Source: Candidatus Peribacteria bacterium (GTDB lineage Bacteria > Patescibacteriota > Gracilibacteria > UBA1369 > UBA12463). Taken from it: a DNA stretch of 40,536 nt. The position numbers were made by a program, and so were the translations under genes. Positions 26,359 to 34,501 of the stretch are shown piece by piece. The notes under the pieces are model-generated. The model was not told the DNA's origin. It saw only the letters and a list, made by a program, of their open reading frames with translations, and made no database searches. The stretch's first letter is position 1. Each line of letters begins with the position of its first letter. Location of the stretch: contig CALREA010000006.1 in NCBI GenBank assembly GCA_943355055.1, positions 1 to 40,536 on the forward strand, written 5' to 3'.

Positions 26359-27657
26359 ATGACCAAATACCTACACCAAATTTGGAACTCTCCTGATTTA
26401 CGTAAAAAAATTCTTTTTACACTTTTTGCGGTAGTTATTTTCCGAATCCTAAGTCAGGTTAGTATTCCCGGAGCCAATCTGGATGCTATTCGTGGTATAT
26501 TCAATCGAAATCAACTTCTTGGAGCCTTCAACGTACTCACAGGTGGAAGTGCGGAAAATTTCTCCATTATTTTGATGGGTCTTTCTCCTTACATTAATGC
26601 GTCTATTATTATTCAACTTCTTACGGTCATTATTCCAAGTTGGGAGAATCTCAAAAGTGAAGGAGAAATGGGACAGAGAAAATTAACAAAATGGACACGA
26701 TGGCTCGCGGTTCCGCTCGCCCTTCTTCAATCATATGGAACAATCATCCTCCTCAACACACAATCACAGGTACCGATTATTAATGACATCAAGAATATAA
26801 CCGTGATTCTTCCGATAATGCTCACGATCACAACCGGAACCATGTTGCTGATGTGGCTCGGAGAACTTATTAGCGAAAAAGGCATAGGAAACGGCATATC
26901 TATTCTGATTTTTGCAGGTATCATTACGAGTCTTCCGGCATCTATCGGACAAAATTTACTCATAGCGGGGAAAGACACTGATAAGCTCATAGCATTTGTA
27001 CTCATTCTTCTCATGACGGTAGTTCTTTCAATCATCGTCATTCTCATCACGGAAGGGCAGAGATTGATTCCGATCACCTATGCCGGTCGTGGCGTCAAAA
27101 CAACAGGCAGCGAAGATGCATCTCTTCCTATTCGCGTTAATCAGGCAGGAATGGTACCTATTATTTTCGCATTTGCCATTATCTCATTTCCAATAATTAT
27201 TTCTCAATTCCTTCAAGGCGCAAAAACAGAATGGCTAAGGACGGCCGCAAAATGGATTATTGAAAATTTTACAACAAGCTCTCTTCTCTATATTGTCATC
27301 TATTTCATGCTCAATATTGTCTTCACGTTCTTCTATGTATCAATCACATTCAATCCGGCAGATGTAGCGGAAAATATTCAGAAACGTGGAGGTTATGTTC
27401 CCGGCATTCGTCCCGGTACGCAAACCGCCGAGTATCTCGCAAAAGTATCTAATCATCTCAATCTCTTCGGCGGCGTCTTCATCGGTCTTATCGCTGTCAT
27501 TCCTATGCTTTATCAAAAATTCTCCCCAGGATCGATCGGCAGTCTCCAGACACTTCTCAGTGGTGCCGGTATGATTATTATCGTCGGCGTTGTTCTCGAC
27601 CTCATCCGTCAGGTCAACGCTCAGCTGATTATGCATGATTATAAGAAATTTTATTAG
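26359..27657 (+). CDS. secY: Protein translocase subunit SecY
   Basis: SecY forms the membrane channel of the Sec translocon, through which proteins such as the giant surface protein would be exported. The 432-residue length is typical. Ten hydrophobic segments can be traced. The plug region with FNVLTGGSAENFSIILMGLSPYINASIIIQLL marks TM2. ISEKGIGNGISILIFAGI marks TM4-5 and PADVAENIQKRGGYVPGIRPG is the conserved cytosolic loop before the last helices. The leader is TCACTAATCCCCTTCACTCTAT, with no Shine-Dalgarno. A long-form hairpin element follows the stop. Confidence 0.98.
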   Translation: MTKYLHQIWNSPDLRKKILFTLFAVVIFRILSQVSIPGANLDAIRGIFNRNQLLGAFNVLTGGSAENFSIILMGLSPYINASIIIQLLTVIIPSWENLKSEGEMGQRKLTKWTRWLAVPLALLQSYGTIILLNTQSQVPIINDIKNITVILPIMLTITTGTMLLMWLGELISEKGIGNGISILIFAGIITSLPASIGQNLLIAGKDTDKLIAFVLILLMTVVLSIIVILITEGQRLIPITYAGRGVKTTGSEDASLPIRVNQAGMVPIIFAFAIISFPIIISQFLQGAKTEWLRTAAKWIIENFTTSSLLYIVIYFMLNIVFTFFYVSITFNPADVAENIQKRGGYVPGIRPGTQTAEYLAKVSNHLNLFGGVFIGLIAVIPMLYQKFSPGSIGSLQTLLSGAGMIIIVGVVLDLIRQVNAQLIMHDYKKFY

Positions 27658-27663
27658 CGCGTA

Positions 27664-27704
27664 GCACACCGCAGCGAAGCGGAGGTGCGGATTGCGATCC
27701 CGTT
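27664..27704 (+). repeat. Post-stop hairpin element after secY (long form)
   Basis: GCAC (27664-27667) pairs with GTGC (27685-27688), and inside it CCGC (27669-27672) pairs with GCGG (27679-27682) around AGCGAA. A second small palindrome GGATTGCGATCC (27689-27700) follows, then CGTTTT. It shares the GGATTGCG unit with the copies after rpsG and rpoA. Confidence 0.65.
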
Positions 27705-27715
27705 TTATATTCCCT

Positions 27716-28354
27716 ATGGACATCGTACTTCTCGGCATTCAAGGCTCAGGAAAAGGAACCCAGAGTAAATTTCTCCAAGACCGTTACGGCTTAGCCTACT
27801 TCGAAACCGGCAGTGCTCTGCGAAAACTATCCCAGGAAAATTCTGAACTAGGAACGAAAGTAAAATCAATTATCGAGGCGGGACACCTGGTTCCAAGTGA
27901 AGTAGTCATGGATATTATTGCCGATTTCATGCACAAACTTCCTGAAAACACACAGGTGCTTTTCGATGGAATCCCCCGAAAATTGGATCAGGCGGATCTA
28001 TTTGAAGAAGTAATGAAAAAAAACGGCCGTGAATTCAAATGTGTATATATTGATCTTACAGAAGAAGAAGCCATCCGTCGTCTCACAACACGTCGCATCT
28101 GCGAAAAGTGCAAGGCAGTGTATCCGGCTACCTATGAACATGAAGTTTGCAGTGCGTGTGGAGGAAAACTCATTACTCGCTCGGATGATAATCCGGAAAG
28201 TATCAAAAATCGTCTCCATGCATTCTTTACGGAAACATCTCCGGTCATCGAACGTTATAGAACACGAGAAGCGCTGATTGACGTGAACGGACAGCAATCT
28301 ATTGAAGAAGTAACAAAAGAGCTATTCGGGATGTTGGATTCGATATTGAAATAA
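27716..28354 (+). CDS. adk: Adenylate kinase, zinc-lid type
   Basis: Adk interconverts ATP + AMP and two ADP. The ATG at 27716 gives 212 residues starting with the Walker A MDIVLLGIQGSGKGTQ (residues 7-15). The frame opens 24 nt earlier, but that part would precede the P-loop strand. The NMP-binding region (FETGSALRKLS) and FDGIPRKLDQ are present. The LID carries four Cys (C129, C132, C145, C148), the structural zinc site seen in many Gram-positive and CPR enzymes. The P-loop reads IQGSGKG rather than the commoner APGAGKG. map starts 4 nt after the stop. Confidence 0.96.
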   Translation: MDIVLLGIQGSGKGTQSKFLQDRYGLAYFETGSALRKLSQENSELGTKVKSIIEAGHLVPSEVVMDIIADFMHKLPENTQVLFDGIPRKLDQADLFEEVMKKNGREFKCVYIDLTEEEAIRRLTTRRICEKCKAVYPATYEHEVCSACGGKLITRSDDNPESIKNRLHAFFTETSPVIERYRTREALIDVNGQQSIEEVTKELFGMLDSILK

Positions 28355-28358
28355 CCGT

Positions 28359-29153
28359 ATGATGAACATCAGTTACAAGTCTGCTCGCGATATCGAAGCG
28401 ATGCGCGAAGGGGGCGCTATTTTGGGAAAGATACTATTAGAACTCGCGCAAGTTGCCGAGCCGGGCATGACGACGGGCGAGCTGGATCGTCGCGCACGCG
28501 AATTAATCAAAAAATATGGTACGCAGCCGTCATTTCTAGGATATCGTGGATTCCCGGGAGTTATCTGTACGGCGGTCAATGAAGAAGTCGTCCACACCAT
28601 TCCATCAGAACGCATACTGAAAGACGGCGACCTCCTGAAAATCGACGGGGGGGTCTATCATCTCGGTTTTCATACGGATTCCGCCATTGCCGTGCCTGTT
28701 GGCCCGGCCGCCCGCGCCAACGACAAAATCCGTAAAATGATCAAGACTGCTGAGATCGCCCTCAGTTCAGCCATCGATCTCCTCCGCCCCGACCTCCCGG
28801 TGCGCAAACTCTCCAAATTGATTCAGGAAACCATCGAACGCAATGGATATTCTGTCATTCGCGAACTTTCCGGCCACGGTGTTGGAAAAGTCCTCCACGA
28901 AGACCCTGCGATCACGAACTTCGAAGCCGACGCCCCGAATTTTCATCTGAAAGCCGGCATGACCATCGCCATCGAACCAATCTTCTGCGCCGGCAAGCCG
29001 GGCATCAAGCACCTCGACGATGGCTGGAACATCATCACCAAAGACCGCTCCCTCGCCATCCAAGTCGAACACTCCATTCTCATCACCGAAACCGGCCCCG
29101 AGGTTCTCACCCGCCGCCTCGAGCTCGACCCGCTCTATCCAACCCTCATATAG
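28359..29153 (+). CDS. map: Methionine aminopeptidase type I
   Basis: This enzyme removes the initiator methionine from nascent proteins. The 264-residue protein has all five metal ligands of the family: D96, D107 (in GFHTD), H173 (in GHGVG), E206 (in IEPIF) and E237 (in VEHSI). Their spacing matches E. coli MetAP. Two ATGs stand in tandem (28359, 28362), so the start may be one codon later. Its codon use is more GC-rich, with many CGC arginine codons, than the adjacent ribosomal genes, which prefer CGA and CGT. It is the last gene of the spc-type unit here. Confidence 0.97.
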   Translation: MMNISYKSARDIEAMREGGAILGKILLELAQVAEPGMTTGELDRRARELIKKYGTQPSFLGYRGFPGVICTAVNEEVVHTIPSERILKDGDLLKIDGGVYHLGFHTDSAIAVPVGPAARANDKIRKMIKTAEIALSSAIDLLRPDLPVRKLSKLIQETIERNGYSVIRELSGHGVGKVLHEDPAITNFEADAPNFHLKAGMTIAIEPIFCAGKPGIKHLDDGWNIITKDRSLAIQVEHSILITETGPEVLTRRLELDPLYPTLI

Positions 29154-29219
29154 GAGAATTTTCTCAAACTTTTAATAGATTAATCGCCAATCACGAATTA
29201 TTGTTTCTTTTTTTTGAGA

Positions 29220-29263
29220 GCGGTATACATTTTGTGTACCGTTTGTGCATGCTTTGTATACAC
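29220..29263 (+). repeat. Four contiguous 11-bp repeats upstream of a strong promoter
   Basis: The units GCGGTATACAT, TTTGTGTACCG, TTTGTGCATGC and TTTGTATACAC follow each other without spacers (29220, 29231, 29242, 29253). The common core is GTRTAC, itself nearly palindromic, so the stretch can also fold as GGTATACA/TGTGTACC. The last unit ends 43 bp before the TTGACA at 29307. Eleven-base phasing places the sites on one DNA face, as for cooperative regulator binding; this is inference. Confidence 0.5.
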
Positions 29264-29306
29264 CACCTCAAATGAGAAAAAATGCCTCCTCCTGATTTCT
29301 CGTAGC

Positions 29307-29334
29307 TTGACAAATATAAATAAACAAGTAAAAT
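29307..29334 (+). promoter_or_regulatory. Promoter of the 29356-30478 gene pair
   Basis: A perfect TTGACA (29307-29312) and TAAAAT (29329-29334) are 16 bp apart. The expected start near 29341 leaves a leader of only about 15 nt (TTCCCACCTAACCAAAATACCC region), without G. Confidence 0.75.
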
Positions 29335-29355
29335 TCCCACCTAACCAAAATACCC

Positions 29356-29685
29356 ATGATCGACATCGACTACACCCCATCTCCTGAAGTCGTGGTCCGC
29401 GGAGTTGAATGTATGCAAAAATACCACATTCCAATTCCCACGATTCTGGCAATTAATGATGCCGTAGTAAGGGCTATCGACGAAGCCATACGAAAAACTC
29501 CGATCAGCGAAGAAAATATCATCCTGGCCGCAGGATTTAATGCCGGAATGAATATTTTATGGGAAAAAGGCTATCGTCCAACGGAAAATGGAATCACGAC
29601 GTACGTTACAGCCCTTACTCATGATTACACCACTATAGCCACGCAAAAAAAGGCGCCACAAAATATCACCCCTACGAAAAATTAA
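29356..29685 (+). CDS. Hypothetical protein
   Basis: This is a 109-residue soluble protein I do not recognise. It looks mainly helical in the middle (IPTILAINDAVVRAIDEAIRK and ENIILAAGFNAGMNILWEKGYRP) and ends in a Lys/Thr/Pro tail. There is no signal peptide. It is the first gene behind a strong promoter, and the next gene starts one base after its stop, so the two proteins probably work together. The pair interrupts the common map-infA neighbourhood. Confidence 0.65.
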   Translation: MIDIDYTPSPEVVVRGVECMQKYHIPIPTILAINDAVVRAIDEAIRKTPISEENIILAAGFNAGMNILWEKGYRPTENGITTYVTALTHDYTTIATQKKAPQNITPTKN

Positions 29686-29686
29686 T

Positions 29687-30478
29687 ATGCTCACCACCAC
29701 ACCTGAACACATTGCCGATCACGAAGCGGATCTCTTGGATGCTGGATTTTCAATGGAACAGATAGATGCATTGAAAGCTCACATCGAACTCATCGCTGTA
29801 GGCAGAGCAAATACTAATGAAATAACCATAAATGATTCCATAACAAGAGTAGTGGATATAGCCGTGACCGACCTTGATACTCTTTCTCCAAAGATCAAGA
29901 GCATCATGATTGCTTTCGCCAATCGATATCATGCATACATAGGCCAATATGAAGCGGTAATTGCAGCAAATCGTTTTAGAAAAGATCTCATATCGGTTAT
30001 GTCGAGTATACCGGAAGCAGAAGCGCAATACATGGCACAAAAAATCATTACCTCCATCAGCCATATTGAAAATATCAGTCCAAATACGATATACAGAGAA
30101 GTTTTACAGCTTATTATTGTTAATCCGAAAAAAATATCAAAACCGAAAATATTCCACGTCATTATTGATATGTACGTCCAAAAAATTCTCAGCGAAAAAG
30201 CAATTCGGCATCAGGATAGCGCCTACGCCTGGATATCACTCGATACCATGGCAAGGGTACTCATGACAGACAAAGAATTTGCCTATCACGCAAAATCTGA
30301 AAATCTTACGCCAAAAGGAAGAGGGATACAGAGAGCACTCCGAAATATAGTGAAAGGAATTCAAACTCGAAACACCGCAATGATACGGAAAGGAATAGAG
30401 CATAATTTTTTAAAAAATCAGGAAATCGGAAGTATGGCCGACGAATTACTAAGCAATATCGAGAAGTACATTCACTAG
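29687..30478 (+). CDS. Hypothetical helical protein
   Basis: This is a 263-residue soluble protein I do not recognise. It is predicted almost entirely helical, with stretches such as SPKIKSIMIAFANRYHAYIG and SIPEAEAQYMAQKIITSISHI, and a basic C-terminal third (KGRGIQRALRNIVKGIQTRN) that could bind nucleic acid; that is only a composition argument. No membrane segment or signal is present. It starts 1 nt after the 109-residue gene, with which it forms a two-gene unit, and is followed by the infA promoter. Confidence 0.65.
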   Translation: MLTTTPEHIADHEADLLDAGFSMEQIDALKAHIELIAVGRANTNEITINDSITRVVDIAVTDLDTLSPKIKSIMIAFANRYHAYIGQYEAVIAANRFRKDLISVMSSIPEAEAQYMAQKIITSISHIENISPNTIYREVLQLIIVNPKKISKPKIFHVIIDMYVQKILSEKAIRHQDSAYAWISLDTMARVLMTDKEFAYHAKSENLTPKGRGIQRALRNIVKGIQTRNTAMIRKGIEHNFLKNQEIGSMADELLSNIEKYIH

Positions 30479-30546
30479 TTTTCAAAGCTCATTTAACCCA
30501 TTTTCATCAGCTTTATGATATTACTGAAAAATACATATAAATTTTC

Positions 30547-30575
30547 TTGCAATGGGAAATGTATTAGTGTAAAAT
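30547..30575 (+). promoter_or_regulatory. Promoter of the infA-alpha cluster
   Basis: TTGCAA (30547-30552) and TAAAAT (30570-30575) are spaced 17 bp, giving a start near 30582 and a 36-nt leader before infA. It would drive infA-rpmJ-rpsM-rpsK-rpsD-rpoA-rplQ and possibly rplM-rpsI. Confidence 0.7.
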
Positions 30576-30617
30576 CCACTCGCTTTTGTCCGTAAATTCA
30601 GTGTTTTTCCCTACATT

Positions 30618-30857
30618 ATGAGCAAAGACGACTATATAGTAGTCGAAGGAGTTGTTGTCGAAACTCTACCGAACACACAGTTCAGAGTAAAGATCACCGA
30701 CCAAAAATTCCCTCACCTAATAGACCATATCGTCCATGCCACAATCTCGGGCAAGATGAGAATTAATTACATCAGAATCCTGGAAGGCGACACCGTTACG
30801 GTGGAAATATCCCTCTATGATCTCACAAAAGGACGTATAACCTTCCGCAACAAATAA
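30618..30857 (+). CDS. infA: Translation initiation factor IF-1
   Basis: IF-1 blocks the ribosomal A site during initiation. The protein is a 79-residue OB-fold (family about 72). It begins [25 protein letters not shown], then [41 protein letters not shown], the conserved second half. It starts a separate transcription unit after the strong promoter and is followed by rpmJ after one base, as in many bacteria. Confidence 0.97.
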   Translation: MSKDDYIVVEGVVVETLPNTQFRVKITDQKFPHLIDHIVHATISGKMRINYIRILEGDTVTVEISLYDLTKGRITFRNK

Positions 30858-30858
30858 T

Positions 30859-30972
30859 ATGAAAGTACGATCATCTGTCAAAAAAATCTGCAACAAGTGC
30901 AAAATCATCCGAAGAAAAGGTGTCATTCGTGTCATCTGCGAGACGAAAAAGCACAAGCAACGTCAAGGCTAA
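30859..30972 (+). CDS. rpmJ: 50S ribosomal protein bL36
   Basis: bL36 is the smallest 50S protein. The 37-residue sequence [20 protein letters not shown](G) ends HKQRQG and has the zinc ligands C11, C14, C27 and H32, so it is the zinc-binding form. It begins one base after the infA stop and ends 20 nt before rpsM, the standard position. Confidence 0.97.
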   Translation: MKVRSSVKKICNKCKIIRRKGVIRVICETKKHKQRQG

Positions 30973-30992
30973 TTTACTAACTGAATCACCAT

Positions 30993-31367
30993 ATGGCACG
31001 TATCGCCGGAGTAAATCTTCCAAAAGAAAAACGAGTTGAGGTAGGGTTAACCTACATCCTCGGAATCGGACGAAGCATGAGTAAAAAAATTCTCACTGAG
31101 CTGAACATTGGTCTAAACATCAAAGTTCAAGATCTCACCGAAGATCAAGTCAACAAACTTCGTGAACGAATTAGTAAGATTCAGACGGAAGGAGATCTTC
31201 GACGTAAAGTACAGTTAGATATCAAACATCTAGTAGATACCGGAACATACCGAGGACTTCGACACAGACGTGGACTCCCTGTCCGTGGACAAAAAACTCG
31301 AAAAAACGCACGTACTCGAAAGGGTAAGAAGAAGACCGTAGCAAATAAGAAGGTAGTAACTAAATAA
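30993..31367 (+). CDS. rpsM: 30S ribosomal protein uS13
   Basis: uS13 links the 30S head to the 50S subunit and to P-site tRNA. The 124-residue protein begins [22 protein letters not shown] and contains the helix-two-turn-helix part. It ends with the conserved [28 protein letters not shown] tail that contacts tRNA. It lies in the classical infA-rpmJ-rpsM-rpsK order with 19-20 nt gaps. Confidence 0.98.
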   Translation: MARIAGVNLPKEKRVEVGLTYILGIGRSMSKKILTELNIGLNIKVQDLTEDQVNKLRERISKIQTEGDLRRKVQLDIKHLVDTGTYRGLRHRRGLPVRGQKTRKNARTRKGKKKTVANKKVVTK

Positions 31368-31386
31368 TCTATTTTAATCTCTCCCC

Positions 31387-31845
31387 ATGGCAGAAAACGA
31401 AAAGAAAGCACCGGCTAAAGGACCTAAAAAAGAGGCCCCAATCGAATCAACCGCCGACAAAGCGAAAAAGGCCAAGAAATCAAAGAGCAAACGAAAGAGC
31501 GTTCCTGAGGGCAATTTCTATATTCATGCAGGATACAACAACACGCTCGTATCCATCACTGAACCAAATGGCAACGTGATCGCCTGGGCCAGCTCAGGAT
31601 CATGCGGATTCAAAGGAGCACGAAAATCAACACCATACGCCGCGCAAGTAGCCGCAGAAACAGCTACAGAGAAATCAAAAGTGTACGGACTTGAACGTGT
31701 ACACGTTTTTGTAAAAGGTGGCGGCCCGGGCCGGGAACAGGGACTCCGTGGTATCGTCAACGCGGGATTATCTATAGAATCAATTACTGACACGACTGCT
31801 ATTCCTCATAACGGCTGCAGGAAAGCAAGAACAAGACGTGTATAG
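31387..31845 (+). CDS. rpsK: 30S ribosomal protein uS11 with Lys-rich N-terminal extension
   Basis: uS11 forms part of the platform near the mRNA exit and Shine-Dalgarno duplex. Residues from about 40 onward are the standard protein (FYIHAGYNNTLVSITEPNGNVIAWASSGSCGFKGARKSTPYAAQ, and the C-terminal DTTAIPHNGCRKARTRRV). The total is 152 residues. The first 38 are a Lys/Ala/Pro/Ser extension (KKAPAKGPKKEAPIEST), longer than the usual 10-15 residues before this core. The extension lies near the site where a Shine-Dalgarno helix would normally sit. Confidence 0.97.
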   Translation: MAENEKKAPAKGPKKEAPIESTADKAKKAKKSKSKRKSVPEGNFYIHAGYNNTLVSITEPNGNVIAWASSGSCGFKGARKSTPYAAQVAAETATEKSKVYGLERVHVFVKGGGPGREQGLRGIVNAGLSIESITDTTAIPHNGCRKARTRRV

Positions 31846-31888
31846 TAATGGTACTCAAGATATGTTCGTACTCTAATTTTAATCATCA

Positions 31889-32512
31889 ATGAAATATACA
31901 GGACCAGTTTGTAGACTATGCCGACGAGAAGGAGAAAAACTCTTCCTCAAAGGCGCCCGCTGTGAAAGCAACAAGTGCGCCATCACAAAAGGCCGACCAG
32001 GACCGGGACAACATGGTCTCACTTCGGCTACAGCCAAGAAATCAGAATACGCCAAGCAAATGCGTGCTAAACAGAAGGCAAAGCGAATATTCGGCTTAAA
32101 CGAACGAGCATTCTCTAATTATTACGAACAGGCAGCAGATTCTCAGAAAGTAACAGGAAATGAACTCCTTCGACTCCTCGAGCAGCGTTTGGATAATGTC
32201 ATTTATCGTTCAGGCATTGCTAGTTCACGAGCTCAAGCTCGTCAGCTCATCGGTCACGGACTTTGCACGCTCAACAAGAAAAAGATAGACATTCCGTCAA
32301 TTCAGGTAAGAGTTGGTGATGTCTTTGAAGTCAGAGATTCCAAGAAAAGCATGCCAATCCTCAAGGATGCTTCTGCAAAAAAACCTACTGCTCCACGATG
32401 GATCAAGGTTGATTTAAAAAGTTTATCAGGTGAAGTAATTGCTCAACCGGAAAAGGATGATTTCGAAAAAACAGTCGATAGTCAGTACATCATCGAGTAC
32501 TACTCTAAGTAA
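31889..32512 (+). CDS. rpsD: 30S ribosomal protein uS4, zinc-finger type
   Basis: uS4 nucleates 30S assembly with the 16S 5' domain and affects fidelity. The 207-residue protein has the cysteine-containing N terminus (C8-x2-C11, C25, C30) of the C+ form. The S4 RNA-binding domain follows (RLDNVIYRSGIASSRAQARQLIGHGLCTLN, about 95-125). In E. coli uS4 represses the alpha operon. A clean hairpin element follows its stop, before rpoA. Confidence 0.97.
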   Translation: MKYTGPVCRLCRREGEKLFLKGARCESNKCAITKGRPGPGQHGLTSATAKKSEYAKQMRAKQKAKRIFGLNERAFSNYYEQAADSQKVTGNELLRLLEQRLDNVIYRSGIASSRAQARQLIGHGLCTLNKKKIDIPSIQVRVGDVFEVRDSKKSMPILKDASAKKPTAPRWIKVDLKSLSGEVIAQPEKDDFEKTVDSQYIIEYYSK

Positions 32513-32514
32513 CA

Positions 32515-32545
32515 GACACCGAAGGTGTCCTGATCCCGTTTTCCC
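32515..32545 (+). repeat. Post-stop hairpin element after rpsD
   Basis: Perfect arms GACACC and GGTGTC around GAA (32515-32529) begin two bases after the stop codon. Tail CTGATCCCGTTTTCCCC follows. The hairpin is identical to the copy after rplR. Confidence 0.75.
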
Positions 32546-32577
32546 CTTTTCCACCACCTCTTAACCATTTTTACACC

Positions 32578-33552
32578 ATGCATCTCATCCAAGAAGAAAT
32601 TGGTATTCCAAAAATCAAAACCGTAAAAATTGGTGAAAATCATGTTATCTTCACGCTTACCCCCCTTCCGCCGGGTTATGGTGTGACGCTTGCGAATGCG
32701 CTTCGACGTGTATTACTTTCATCTATACCTGGCGCATGCATCACGGGAGCCAAGATCGAGGGCATTAGTCACGAGTATTCAACGGTAAAGGGCTCAAAAG
32801 AGAGTGTTTTGGATATGATGCTCAATATGAAGCTGATTGACATCAAGAAAATATCAAAAGAACCATCATGGATCACGCTCGATTGCAGCAAAGAAGGCGT
32901 CGTAAAAGCAAGCGATATCAAAACGACATCAGATGTAGAAATTACCAATCCTGATCAATACATCACGACACTGGAAAAAGGTGCAAAACTCCACATGGAA
33001 CTTCGTGTTGAGAAGGGTGTCGGTTACATTCCGGCCACCGTACGTCAGAGAGAAGAGACTATTACCAACATCGTTACGCTCGATTGCATCTACTCACCGG
33101 TCAAGAAGATTCGTTACGATATCGAATCAACTCGTGTCGGCCAGATGACAAACCTTGATAAGCTCACATTTGAGATCAAGACAAACGGATCGATCACTCC
33201 GGAAGACGCCATGAAGTTTTCTGCAAATATCCTTCAGTCATACTTCAAGCTCTTCAACGAAGAAAGCATTGTCGTAGAGCCTGAATTTATGAGCGACATC
33301 AACACGATCATGACAAAACAGCATGAGGAAGATCAAAAGAAGCCAGCTCAAGAGTCCTATACTCCTATTGAAATCCTCGGATTTTCACCACGCACCCTCA
33401 ATGCGCTGATCAATGGTGGTATCGGTTCAGTAGAGCAACTCTCACGCTGCACGGAATCTAAATTGACAAATCTCCGTGGATTCGGTAGAAAGGCACTCGG
33501 AGAAGTAGCCGCAGCCTTGGAAACAAAAGGATTAAAACTATCGGAAGAATAG
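32578..33552 (+). CDS. rpoA: RNA polymerase alpha subunit
   Basis: The alpha dimer nucleates RNA polymerase assembly and its C-terminal domain contacts UP elements and activators. The 324-residue protein has the N-terminal dimerisation domain with PLPPGYGVTLANALRRVLLSSIPG (about 30-53). A linker near 250-260 follows, then the C-terminal domain (TPIEILGFSPRTLNALINGGIGSVEQLSRCTESKLTNLRGFGRKALGEV), complete with two HhH-like motifs. It sits between rpsD and rplQ as usual. Two hairpin elements follow its stop. Confidence 0.98.
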   Translation: MHLIQEEIGIPKIKTVKIGENHVIFTLTPLPPGYGVTLANALRRVLLSSIPGACITGAKIEGISHEYSTVKGSKESVLDMMLNMKLIDIKKISKEPSWITLDCSKEGVVKASDIKTTSDVEITNPDQYITTLEKGAKLHMELRVEKGVGYIPATVRQREETITNIVTLDCIYSPVKKIRYDIESTRVGQMTNLDKLTFEIKTNGSITPEDAMKFSANILQSYFKLFNEESIVVEPEFMSDINTIMTKQHEEDQKKPAQESYTPIEILGFSPRTLNALINGGIGSVEQLSRCTESKLTNLRGFGRKALGEVAAALETKGLKLSEE

Positions 33553-33575
33553 ACACGTAGCACCAGCGAAGTATC

Positions 33576-33622
33576 GGATTGCGATTCACAGACACGAAGT
33601 GTCCTCTCCCCTCTCCCGTTCC
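33576..33622 (+). repeat. Post-stop hairpin elements after rpoA (long form plus short form)
   Basis: A weak first unit after the TAG carries AGCACCAGCGAAG and the GGATTGCGATTC palindrome (33576-33587). A second perfect unit GACAC-GAA-GTGTC (33591-33603) follows, with tail CTCTCCCCTCTCCCGTTCCC. Two units explain the 105-nt gap, the longest between ribosomal genes here apart from the rpsG-fusA gap. Confidence 0.65.
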
Positions 33623-33657
33623 CATTACATTATCTCAAATACTGATCCCCCCATCCC

Positions 33658-34014
33658 ATGCGACATCGCGTCAAAAAATTACAGAAAATCGGAGTAGACA
33701 AGGAGCACAGCGTCTCAATCCTGAGAAACATCGCTGTGAGTCTCGTCATTAACGAAAAAATTCAAACAACTCGTCCACGAGCCAAAGCGGTTCAGCCCTA
33801 TGTGGAAAAGCTCATTACGGCGGCCAAAAAGAAAGATACGCAAAATGCTATTAAATATATCTTCAGCGCCATTCAGCACGAAAATGCTTCTAAGAAAATC
33901 ATTGAGGAACTCGCAAAACGCTATGCAGATCGAACATCAGGATTCACTCGTTGTCTCCGTGTAGGAAACAGAAAAGGTGACAATGCCGATCTGATTCAAT
34001 TAGAACTCGTATAA
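33658..34014 (+). CDS. rplQ: 50S ribosomal protein bL17
   Basis: bL17 is a bacterial-specific protein near the tunnel exit. The 118-residue protein begins MRHRVKKLQKIGVDKEHSVSILRNIAVSLVINEKIQTTRPRAKAVQPYVEKLIT. That is the conserved core, with Lys-Ile in place of the common RKLGR loop. It ends CLRVGNRKGDNADLIQLELV, typical of the family. rplM follows after 23 nt, the order common outside gamma-proteobacteria. Confidence 0.96.
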   Translation: MRHRVKKLQKIGVDKEHSVSILRNIAVSLVINEKIQTTRPRAKAVQPYVEKLITAAKKKDTQNAIKYIFSAIQHENASKKIIEELAKRYADRTSGFTRCLRVGNRKGDNADLIQLELV

Positions 34015-34037
34015 ATTTTTCATATTCAAAAAATATA

Positions 34038-34484
34038 ATGACTACTTCAGCTAACAAGACATTTAGACCAAAGAAAACAGATATCACCCGTAATTGGTAT
34101 CACATAGACGCCGACGGAAAAGTCGTGGGAAAAGTAGCCGTCATGGTTGCCGACCTCCTTCGTGGGAAAAATAAACCATACTTCGTCTCAAATATGGACT
34201 GTGGCGACTTCGTAATCGTTACCAATTTGGACAAAGTGGTATTCACGGGCAAGAAGGAAACTGCAAAACAATATATCACGCATAGTGGCTACAAGGGCCA
34301 CATGAAGTCGATATCCCCTGCCGAACTTCGAGTCACAGGTCGTACGGAGAACATTCTTATCGAAGCGGTAAAAGGCATGATTCCACGAAACAAACTCCGT
34401 GATCCAATCCTTGAAAAACTCAAAATTTTCACAGGACCAACTCACACTCACGAAGCACAAAAACCTGTAACCATCGAAGTCTAA
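34038..34484 (+). CDS. rplM: 50S ribosomal protein uL13
   Basis: uL13 is an early 50S assembly protein. The 148-residue protein shows [30 protein letters not shown] (about 18-47) and the [19 protein letters not shown] strand. It also has the signature [34 protein letters not shown] at 112-145. It is paired with rpsI 17 nt downstream, as in nearly all bacteria. Confidence 0.98.
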   Translation: MTTSANKTFRPKKTDITRNWYHIDADGKVVGKVAVMVADLLRGKNKPYFVSNMDCGDFVIVTNLDKVVFTGKKETAKQYITHSGYKGHMKSISPAELRVTGRTENILIEAVKGMIPRNKLRDPILEKLKIFTGPTHTHEAQKPVTIEV

Positions 34485-34501
34485 ACATTCAATTCAACCC
34501 T

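Noticed and set aside
29220..29264. Terminator after map
   Set aside because: The GGTATACA/TGTGTACC hairpin is not followed by a T-run. The 11-bp periodicity explains the sequence better.
19321..33622. Post-stop hairpins as intrinsic terminators
   Set aside because: None is followed by a T-run, and essential genes without their own promoters lie downstream. The true terminators (4285, 8409, 35185) look quite different.
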